Source: Candidatus Berkelbacteria bacterium (GTDB lineage Bacteria; Patescibacteriota; UBA1384; 2-12-FULL-50-11). From it: DNA of 42,571 nucleotides. Shown piece by piece: positions 31,345-39,036 of the stretch; the stretch's first letter is position 1, and the number at the start of each line of letters is the position of its first letter. The position numbers and the translations under genes are program-made. Location of the stretch: positions 1-42,571 of the forward strand of contig JAUSEP010000011.1 of the NCBI GenBank assembly GCA_030650195.1, read 5' to 3'. A model generated the notes under the pieces. It did no database searches, had not been told where the DNA came from, and saw only the letters and a list, made by a program, of their open reading frames with translations.

Positions 31345-31375
31345 ACGGGCAAGATTGTCTTGCCCAGGAAAGGGG

Positions 31376-31452
31376 TGGTGCCCCGGGAAGGATTTGAACC
31401 TCCGATCTCTCCCTAATCCGGGAAGCGCTCTACCAGGCTGAGCTACCAGGGC
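31376..31452 (-). tRNA. tRNA-like gene with unusual anticodon loop (GAU by position)
   Basis: A full cloverleaf of 77 nt folds on the minus strand: acceptor GCCCTGG/CCGGGGC with one G-U pair, D-stem GCTC/GAGC, anticodon stem CTTCC/GGGAG, 5-nt variable loop, T-stem GGAGG/CCTTC with loop TTCAAAT, discriminator A and an encoded CCA. The anticodon loop reads CGGATTA, putting GAT at 34-36, which would be tRNA-Ile. But position 33 is G instead of the near-invariant U, and position 37 is U instead of a purine. It may be a decayed or unusual tRNA. It lies at the right edge of the accessory region. Confidence 0.8.
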
Positions 31453-31593
31453 ACCGAGTGGACAGTTTATCGTCCGCCTCTGCTTTAATTTAAGGATTAC
31501 AACGTTGCCGCATTGTAGCCTGTAAAATTCTCGGTGTCAACACAATGTGCCAATACGATCTCCGCATCATGCTTGTTTCATGACCCGTCTCTT

Positions 31594-32010
31594 TTATTCT
31601 TTCTCAAGGATCTGTTTGATTTTCGGCACCGCTCGTTGCTGGTTCGGCCAGGTTAAAGCATTCTCCAGCTCGTCTAGAGTGTACCAGCCATGCTCTTCGT
31701 CACCCTCCAAGTAGTGTACGTTGACATTGGGGATTTCGATCAAAAAAGCCCACTCAGTAGAGAGCTTGTCCCATTCTTTCAACTCAACCACCTCTTTGTG
31801 ATCGAGATTTGTTACCGATATTGGTTCTACTCCTAGCTCTTCAATAGTCTCTCGTCGGGCAGCTTGTTCTAGTGTTTCTTCCGGGATATTATCGCCGACG
31901 TGCCCACTCAAAACAGTGTTAAAGCAACGATGATTATGCTGAACGAAGAATTCCTTCTGCCCGTTGTTATTGCGGTAGGTAAACATCAAAATCTTGGTAA
32001 CTTCTTTCAT
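31594..32010 (-). CDS. Nudix hydrolase (minus strand)
   Basis: I start at 32010, giving 138 residues; the open frame extends to 32154 but runs into the oppositely oriented gene. The Nudix box is complete (GDNIPEETLEQAARRETIEELGV, matching Gx5Ex7REUxEExGU), so it should hydrolyse a nucleoside diphosphate linked to another group with Mg2+. The substrate is unknown. TACGAT lies exactly six bases before the ATG on the minus strand, so the transcript looks leaderless. It diverges from a second Nudix gene 64 bases away. Confidence 0.9.
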   Translation of the reverse strand: MKEVTKILMFTYRNNNGQKEFFVQHNHRCFNTVLSGHVGDNIPEETLEQAARRETIEELGVEPISVTNLDHKEVVELKEWDKLSTEWAFLIEIPNVNVHYLEGDEEHGWYTLDELENALTWPNQQRAVPKIKQILEKE

Positions 32011-32034
32011 ATCAGAATCGTACCGGAAATTAAT

Positions 32035-32063
32035 ACCATGTCCATTTGCCTGGTCTAGGGGTA
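32035..32063 (+). repeat. 29-nt repeat in the shared Nudix promoter region
   Basis: This is the second copy of the element at 28774-28802 (24 of 29 identical). It lies between the two divergent Nudix starts and overlaps the plus-strand -10 box. Confidence 0.65.
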
Positions 32064-32074
32064 GAATTGGGAAA

Positions 32075-32560
32075 ATGGAATTATCTCGCGAAGAATACTT
32101 AAACACTTTAGCAAGGAAGATCACTGCCGGCGGGGCGTTATTTTTCAACAACAAAAACGAGCTACTTCTAGTGAAGCCAAACTACAAAGATAATTGGAAT
32201 ATTCCAGGCGGGGTGACAGAAGCAGCAGAGGCGCCGTGGGAAGCATGTCAACGGGAAGTGATGGAAGAGATAGGTCTCAATAGAAGTATTAATCAACTTC
32301 TCTGTATCGACCATAAGTATGTTCCCGAAGAAAAAGCTGCCGAGAGTCTGCAGTTCATTTTTTACGGAGGTGTTCTAACTGAAGAGGAGATTGCCAAAAT
32401 CAAGCTTCAAGATAGCGAACTGACAGAGTTTAGATTTGTGCCGATGAGAGAGGCGTTAAAAATGGTGAGCCAAGGTATGGCTCGGCGCTTGCCCATGTGC
32501 GAGGAGGCAATCAGGGATGGTCAAACCCGACTCATTAGCAAGATGGAAGAAAGCTCCTAA
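32075..32560 (+). CDS. Nudix hydrolase (plus strand)
   Basis: The start at 32075 (MELSREEYLNTLARK) is used instead of the one at 31994 inside the divergent gene. The 161-residue protein has a Nudix box, GVTEAAEAPWEACQREVMEEIGL, following an NWNIPGG strand, as in ADP-ribose or NADH pyrophosphatase-like and MutT-like members. TAGAAT (32062-32067) ends seven bases before the ATG, so little or no leader is expected. It is not closely similar to the neighbouring Nudix gene, so this is not a simple duplication. Confidence 0.9.
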   Translation: MELSREEYLNTLARKITAGGALFFNNKNELLLVKPNYKDNWNIPGGVTEAAEAPWEACQREVMEEIGLNRSINQLLCIDHKYVPEEKAAESLQFIFYGGVLTEEEIAKIKLQDSELTEFRFVPMREALKMVSQGMARRLPMCEEAIRDGQTRLISKMEESS

Positions 32561-32626
32561 TGCATAATCACGTGTCCAAAGATTTCGTCTGTCCTATTGA
32601 CAGATTGGTGAGTAGAATTTTGAGGT

Positions 32627-32863
32627 ATGAAAATATTTGTAAGCGTTAAGGCTGGGGCAGGGGAGAACAAGATCGAACAGATTGACACAACACATTATGC
32701 CGTCAGTGTGACAGCACCGCCGGTGCGCAGTCAGGCCAACGTGGCAGTACTGAAGCTTCTAGCCGAGCATCTAAATTTGCCACAATCACTTTTCACCATC
32801 AAGCGTGGGGAACATTCTAGACAGAAAACAATTGAGATTTTGACAAATAAAAAATTACTGTAA
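32627..32863 (+). CDS. DUF167 (YggU-like) family protein
   Basis: The 78-residue protein has the DUF167 pattern: KIFVSVKAGAGENKIEQID, TAPPVRSQANVAVLKLLAEHL and FTIKRGEHSRQKTIEIL. The family is widespread, small, alpha/beta, and of unknown function. The length is normal. No Shine-Dalgarno sequence is seen, and TAGAAT (32613-32618) ends eight bases before the ATG. It is followed after nine bases by the first of the two membrane-anchored proteins. Confidence 0.92.
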   Translation: MKIFVSVKAGAGENKIEQIDTTHYAVSVTAPPVRSQANVAVLKLLAEHLNLPQSLFTIKRGEHSRQKTIEILTNKKLL

Positions 32864-32872
32864 CGTGAATAT

Positions 32873-33697
32873 ATGAAGAAGATTTGGTGGGTAGTAATAG
32901 CTGTGGTCGTGATTGCAGTTGTATTGTTGGTTGGAGGTGAGATTGTTAAGCGCCAAGGCGGTTCCCATAGCCAAACAAGCAGTAAAGAGGTTGAAGCAAC
33001 CCCAACTATTACCGCCAGTTTTGTCGACCCAACTAAGATAGCTGCTATTACTAAGTTTCGAAGTTGCCAAGGACATATTGTTGTACCGCAAGACGGTTCA
33101 GAGGTGCGAAGCAACATGAAACACTATCTCTACTTAAAGAAAGAATTTACCTCAGCTCGACGACTAGTTGAGCTATACGCCCCATTCGACGGATTTGTCA
33201 GTGACATCTATAAAGGCGACGAAGATTTTAGCGATCGTAATCCGGCTTCGCGAGACCTAACCGTAAGCAAGTCTAAGGGTTTGAGTGCTCGCGCTGATTG
33301 GGGTTTCTCGTTCTTGCACATTGAGCCGCGCGACGGCCTGAAAGAAGGCGATGCTGTTAAGGCCGGAGAGTTGCTCGGCTATGTTTCGCTAGAACTAATA
33401 CCGCCCTATTACGCTTTTGACGTAGTTTATTCGAAGATGGGAACTTTCCCTAAGAAAATTGACAAGTGGAACAGTCCGTATGCGGCACTGGATTCGGCCT
33501 TTGCCCACATGGACAGCCAAGCTCTCGCTAAGTTTGCCGTGTTTGGTACAGATTCGGCTGATGACTTCGTAATTCCCAAAACAACTCGTGACGCCGCACC
33601 GTGCCAGTACGGTCCCGATGGAAGGCAGTTTGATCAAACCCGAACTGATGCCTGGTATAACGACTGGGTGGGCAATATAAATGATGCGGTAAACTAG
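32873..33697 (+). CDS. Membrane-anchored protein with degenerate M23/lipoyl-like domain (first)
   Basis: The 274-residue protein has an N-terminal helix (about 4-22) and then an exported domain with YAPFDGFVSDIYKGDE near residue 103, FSFLHIEPRDGLKEGDAVKAGELLGYVS around 143-170 and a C-terminal helical part. The glycine turn and the DAVKAGELLGYV segment resemble the duplicated-hybrid fold of M23 peptidases and lipoyl-type domains. The M23 zinc ligands (HxxxD and HxH) are not all present, so a catalytic role is unlikely. A related gene follows after six bases with a Shine-Dalgarno sequence (AGGAG). Confidence 0.72.
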   Translation: MKKIWWVVIAVVVIAVVLLVGGEIVKRQGGSHSQTSSKEVEATPTITASFVDPTKIAAITKFRSCQGHIVVPQDGSEVRSNMKHYLYLKKEFTSARRLVELYAPFDGFVSDIYKGDEDFSDRNPASRDLTVSKSKGLSARADWGFSFLHIEPRDGLKEGDAVKAGELLGYVSLELIPPYYAFDVVYSKMGTFPKKIDKWNSPYAALDSAFAHMDSQALAKFAVFGTDSADDFVIPKTTRDAAPCQYGPDGRQFDQTRTDAWYNDWVGNINDAVN

Positions 33698-33703
33698 GAG
33701 AAT

Positions 33704-34921
33704 ATGAAAAAGTTTAGGTGGATTATAGTTGCTGTAACATTACTCGCGATTTTCGGTGGGATTATAGGGTATAAATTGACCAGAAATAAAACTGCATCCG
33801 TACCGTCCGAGAACAGTAGCCAGGGAGAAAAAGACAACGCCGCTATCAAAGCTGGTAAACAGCTGACCTATAACGCATGTAGCGGTTCGGGCCCGAGAGA
33901 GCTAACTAGACTGCCGATGGAAGAGAGCGACTATGCAATGATTCTGCCTTACGGCCTAATGGTTGGTGGGCATGTGACTCCGATTGATCACCAGTACTTC
34001 TCGCCAACCGTCTTTAATTCACCGCGCGATACCTACCCTGTCTATGCTATGGCCGACTCAAAAATCGCTGAAATTTCTCAACGTACAAACGAACGAGGGA
34101 CGGAATACAGATTTGTTTTTACAATGAGCTGTACCTTTCTTTACTATTACGACTTAGTGACGAGTTTAGCACCAGAGATACTATCTGAATATGAAAAAAA
34201 TTTCGAAGGTCAACGCGCTCGGTTAAACATTGATGTGAAAGCCGGACAGTTGGTTGGTAAGATTGGTGGTCAAACGCTTGATTTTGCGGTGTGGGACACA
34301 ACAAAACCACTAAAGAACTTCATCAACCCAAAAAGCTATGAGGGAGAAGTTTGGAAAATATACACCGCTGATCCACTCGATTATTATACGCCTGAGATTA
34401 AAACTATGGCTCTGGCCAAATATATTCGGACCATTTCACCGCTCTCAGGAAGAATAGATTATGATATTGACGGTAAGCTAATCGGGAACTGGTTTGTCAA
34501 AGGATCGGGCGGTTACGCCGGCCCAGGCAATGGGCGGGAAGGCTATTGGGCGGGACACCTGGCAATTGCGCCAGAGTATATAGATAATTCGGCAACCATA
34601 GTTTCATTTGGCTCCTGGAACGGTGGCGATGCTAAACAATGGGCGGTTAAGAGTCCTATTGATCCAGCTACTATCGGAGTTGAAAACGGACTAACAAAAT
34701 ACGAACTTTATGGTTACGACGAGATCACGAGCAACGGTTCCCGTTGGGATAATATGTCGCTTTACCACGACGCCAAAGTTAAAATTAATACTAGTCAGCT
34801 TGGTGGATGTGTCTTACTTCAACTAACAGACAAAAGAGTACTCAGGGTTGAGCAGTTCGCTAATAAAAAGTGTGCTGATGTGACTGCTTTTACCACTGTC
34901 GCAAGAACTTACGAAAGATAA
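33704..34921 (+). CDS. Membrane-anchored protein with degenerate M23-like domain (second)
   Basis: The 405-residue protein begins like its neighbour (MKKFRWIIVAV..., helix at about 5-23). It has LPYGLMVGGHVTPIDHQYF near residue 85 with a HxxxxD pattern, then YPVYAMADSKIAEIS, MSCTFLYYYDLV where the M23 HxH should be, and GQLVGKIGGQTLDFAVWD. The usual HxH motif is absent, so it looks like a non-catalytic M23-type domain. A C-terminal beta domain (about 240-400) is unrecognised. The pair is probably a duplication-derived two-gene unit acting at the cell wall. Confidence 0.72.
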   Translation: MKKFRWIIVAVTLLAIFGGIIGYKLTRNKTASVPSENSSQGEKDNAAIKAGKQLTYNACSGSGPRELTRLPMEESDYAMILPYGLMVGGHVTPIDHQYFSPTVFNSPRDTYPVYAMADSKIAEISQRTNERGTEYRFVFTMSCTFLYYYDLVTSLAPEILSEYEKNFEGQRARLNIDVKAGQLVGKIGGQTLDFAVWDTTKPLKNFINPKSYEGEVWKIYTADPLDYYTPEIKTMALAKYIRTISPLSGRIDYDIDGKLIGNWFVKGSGGYAGPGNGREGYWAGHLAIAPEYIDNSATIVSFGSWNGGDAKQWAVKSPIDPATIGVENGLTKYELYGYDEITSNGSRWDNMSLYHDAKVKINTSQLGGCVLLQLTDKRVLRVEQFANKKCADVTAFTTVARTYER

Positions 34922-34925
34922 AAGC

Positions 34926-34952
34926 AAGCTCGCGGGGACGGTCCGCGAGCTT
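34926..34952 (-). terminator. Hairpin between the second M23-like gene and the minus-strand gene
   Basis: A perfect 10-bp stem (34926-34935 with 34943-34952) has a 7-nt loop. The minus strand continues GCTTTTATC. It serves both converging genes and touches the stop codon of the minus one. Confidence 0.78.
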
Positions 34953-35437
34953 TAGGGTGGGGGTGACTGGTTCTGAACCAGCCGGCCGATCTCTCGTAGG
35001 AGTGTTGACCCGATAATGGAGGCGCTGTTTCTGCTTTTCTCAACGTCGGCCTTACTTGGAGTTGGCCGACCCGCAAACGGCAAGAGCAGTAGATACTCCG
35101 CCCTTTCTAAACCGAATGTCAAAAACATCGAGTCGGTGGCGGGTATCACTTCCACTAGCTTGACGATCTGGACCATACAAGATCTTAGATCTTCAGTGAA
35201 CTTTTGACCGTTGTCAGACAAGACAGCATCACTTAGCCATTCCGGCATAACTCGATTGCGGGCCACTTCCCTCATCGCAGGACAGAAAACCCCATTGCTC
35301 GCTCGGATTGGTTTATTTACCGCTTCGGGACCGTAGGTCTTCCAAAGGCCGAAAAATAAACTAACCGATACTAGTCGTGCCGCATCTTGAAGGACGCGGC
35401 TAGCTGATAACGATTGGACTACAATTTTTTCGGGCAT
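34952..35437 (-). CDS. Unknown soluble protein
   Basis: The 161-residue protein has no signal peptide or membrane helix and no family motif that I recognise. It is mostly helical by composition. AAGGAGG lies five bases before the ATG. TATTAT at about 35466-35471 on the minus strand may be its -10 box, with the T-tract of the KAS gene's terminator serving as a poor -35. It is a single-gene unit between converging hairpins, G+C-richer than the genes around tgt. Confidence 0.76.
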   Translation of the reverse strand: MPEKIVVQSLSASRVLQDAARLVSVSLFFGLWKTYGPEAVNKPIRASNGVFCPAMREVARNRVMPEWLSDAVLSDNGQKFTEDLRSCMVQIVKLVEVIPATDSMFLTFGLERAEYLLLLPFAGRPTPSKADVEKSRNSASIIGSTLLREIGRLVQNQSPPP

Positions 35438-35496
35438 CGCCGCCTCCTTAGAACGAACTGTCCCGATAATAGTTTAATTTTGAGAAATAAAAAAGA

Positions 35497-35527
35497 GCGC
35501 CGAATCCGCAAGATGCAGATACGGCGC
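35497..35527 (-). terminator. Terminator of the KAS III-like gene
   Basis: A stem of about 8 bp (35497-35505 with 35519-35527, one mismatch) is followed on the minus strand by TCTTTTTTATTT. It is an intrinsic terminator. Confidence 0.82.
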
Positions 35528-35532
35528 ATGGG

Positions 35533-36675
35533 TTACGTGTACGGAACTTGGTAGGGAACTAGCCACCACTCGAGGTTTGAGCCAAAGACGTCAAACCACA
35601 GTCGCATTCCGGGGCGAATCTTACCTTGTTCAGAAAAATGGGCGTACGTGCTCAAAGCCGAAACAGCTGACTGATTGGCTCGGTCTGGAATCCGATGGAA
35701 AATGCTTTCCTCGCTGAAGCCCAGTGCTCGGCCGTGGCGAGTAATCATTTTCAGACTTCCGTTGTGCGGTAGCAAGCGATCGTCTCCTTCACAATCGATA
35801 ACGTAGCCATTTGCCAGAATCCACGCGAGATCGTGTTTCGGAATCTCTCGTCGAACGATTTCGTAAATGTCGTGACCATGGCCACACATTGAGCCATTGA
35901 GACGCAAACCACGATGGCACCGTGCCGCACCCTGGCCTTCACTTAGGGTCATGTCATACTTGTTTCCTTTGTCTTCGTAAGGACCTGCGTCTAGTCGTCC
36001 ATAGGGGACAAAGATGCCTGTCCCAGGTCGGCCTTTACGGTTAGTCTTGAGAACGAAAGACGCTCCGCCATCACCCCAAAGGGTTGCGTCTTCATCTTCG
36101 TCGGCGGTGCCGGTTGATCCAGGCACATCTCCTGTTACCACGAGAGCAGCCTCAATGGACGGATCCAGGCGCATTGCACGGTACGCATAGACCATAGCTT
36201 TCACTCCGGAACAGCAAGCGTTAGAAAGGGAGACGCCTTCGGTCGGACCTAGCTCCAGATATTGGTGGACGAATGCGTCGCCTCCAGGGAAAGCATTGTT
36301 GGAGGTGGAACTACCAAAGGCGATGAAGCCAATCTTCCCAACCGTAAAGTCTGGGTCATTGATGTGTGCGTTCTCAATTGCTCGTTTAGCGCTGATTAGA
36401 CCAAGCCCGTACGAATCGTCATCGGGTCGATACTGACGACTGACCACCCCGATCTTATCGGTGACTTCTTTGGCTGTTCGCGACGAGAGCCTTTCAAGCT
36501 CGGTTTCAAACTTTGACCATTCGTCACGTCGATTGGGGTCTTCGAGTAATGCACGGAGATTGGTTCTAATCCGATCCAAAGTTTCTTCATTTCCTTTGGC
36601 GAATCTATCTTCGGTTGGGGTGTCCCCCGAACCTATGATCTCGATCGGGTAGGGGTTAGGGAGCAGTTCGATCAT
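35533..36675 (-). CDS. Ketoacyl-ACP synthase III-like (thiolase-fold) enzyme
   Basis: I start at 36675, where AAGGAGG precedes the ATG by five bases. The 380-residue protein has the KAS III order: catalytic Cys in SNACCSGVKA at about residue 155, then WGDGGASFVLK, the His in LLPHNGSLKMI and the Asn in RANQSAVSALSTYAHFSEQGKIRPG, matching the Cys-His-Asn triad of FabH. It differs from FabH in its longer N-terminal part. The function inferred is thioester condensation or acyl transfer, perhaps in making a specialised lipid or acylated product. No other fatty-acid gene is in the window, and the group often lacks that pathway. It is a single G+C-rich unit. Confidence 0.85.
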   Translation of the reverse strand: MIELLPNPYPIEIIGSGDTPTEDRFAKGNEETLDRIRTNLRALLEDPNRRDEWSKFETELERLSSRTAKEVTDKIGVVSRQYRPDDDSYGLGLISAKRAIENAHINDPDFTVGKIGFIAFGSSTSNNAFPGGDAFVHQYLELGPTEGVSLSNACCSGVKAMVYAYRAMRLDPSIEAALVVTGDVPGSTGTADEDEDATLWGDGGASFVLKTNRKGRPGTGIFVPYGRLDAGPYEDKGNKYDMTLSEGQGAARCHRGLRLNGSMCGHGHDIYEIVRREIPKHDLAWILANGYVIDCEGDDRLLPHNGSLKMITRHGRALGFSEESIFHRIPDRANQSAVSALSTYAHFSEQGKIRPGMRLWFDVFGSNLEWWLVPYQVPYT

Positions 36676-36771
36676 GGGGGCCTCCTTGATTTGGAAAAGG
36701 GCGAACAATTTCGCTTGCTTATTTTCCCACCTTTCGACATGGAAAGCCAGAAGCTATGGTAAGGTAAGAAA

Positions 36772-36852
36772 ATGATGATCGGTGGTTGGAACTTATTTTG
36801 GTTAGCGTTAGTAGCGGTGCTGTTATTCGTTATTTACATTCGTTCTCGTTAG
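36772..36852 (+). CDS. 26-residue single-span membrane peptide
   Basis: This small open frame encodes MMIGGWNLFWLALVAVLLFV followed by IYIRSR and a stop. It is one hydrophobic helix with a basic C-terminus. TAAGGT (36760-36765), preceded by TGG, ends six bases before the ATG, the spacing also seen at other leaderless starts here. It is probably real because of that promoter and its position before another small gene, but there is no homology to support it. A function at the membrane is only a guess. Confidence 0.5.
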   Translation: MMIGGWNLFWLALVAVLLFVIYIRSR

Positions 36853-36885
36853 CGTTAGAACAATAAAAGAAGGGAGGTGAATATT

Positions 36886-37050
36886 ATGGAAAAACACTAC
36901 GCTTGTCCTGGTGGTTGTGGCGGTATGTCAATGGACGAAAAGGCTTGTGATACTGAAGGGTGCGAAAAGTTTGGTCAGACGATGAAAGAATGCGAATGTC
37001 ACGACAACGAACACGCCCAAGTTATGCAAGGGACCACGGAAGTTATCTAG
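36886..37050 (+). CDS. Small cysteine-rich protein (54 residues)
   Basis: The 54-residue protein has six cysteines: YACPGGCGGMSMDEKACDTE, then CEKFGQTMKECECHD. GGGAGGTG lies about six bases before the ATG, among the best ribosome-binding sites here. The Cys/His spacing suggests a small metal-binding (probably zinc) knuckle. Similar small proteins with a CPGGCGG start seem common in CPR genomes, but I cannot name the family. Expression is probably strong. It stands before the histidine phosphatase-tgt operon. Confidence 0.78.
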   Translation: MEKHYACPGGCGGMSMDEKACDTEGCEKFGQTMKECECHDNEHAQVMQGTTEVI

Positions 37051-37092
37051 CCATATCTGTACGTAAGGCGGTGTTACTGGTAAGATTTTAAT

Positions 37093-38716
<1,624 letters not shown>

Positions 38717-38744
38717 ACCCCATAACTTCTGATATATTTAGGAT

Positions 38745-39029
38745 ATGGCTGAGAAGAGGGGAGAGGGTCTTCAAAAATTTGAGATACCACCAGGAGAAAC
38801 GGGTGAGCAACCAATCCGTCCAGAGGTTGTTGAACAGACAGATATTCTTCCGTCAGAGGGTGAAATTGCACTCCCGCAACCAGAAATAGCTCTATCACCG
38901 GAACAGACTCACGCTTCACCAGAAGTTTCTGATGCGGACGTCACAGAAAAGACGGAATTTCGGAAGATGCCGTCTCCGCCAAAGTTCCCCGACGAGCTAG
39001 AAGATTCTCTTACCTGGGGAGACCACTAG
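38745..39029 (+). CDS. Proline/glutamate-rich unknown protein
   Basis: The 94-residue protein is rich in Pro, Glu, Ser and Thr (EIPPGETGEQPIRPEVVEQ, EIALPQPEIALSPEQ), probably disordered, with no recognised domain. It starts in the leaderless style: TATATT (38733-38738), preceded by TGA, ends six bases before the ATG. It is followed after seven bases by the VirD4-like gene and may be its small partner. Confidence 0.8.
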   Translation: MAEKRGEGLQKFEIPPGETGEQPIRPEVVEQTDILPSEGEIALPQPEIALSPEQTHASPEVSDADVTEKTEFRKMPSPPKFPDELEDSLTWGDH

Positions 39030-39036
39030 TCGGACA

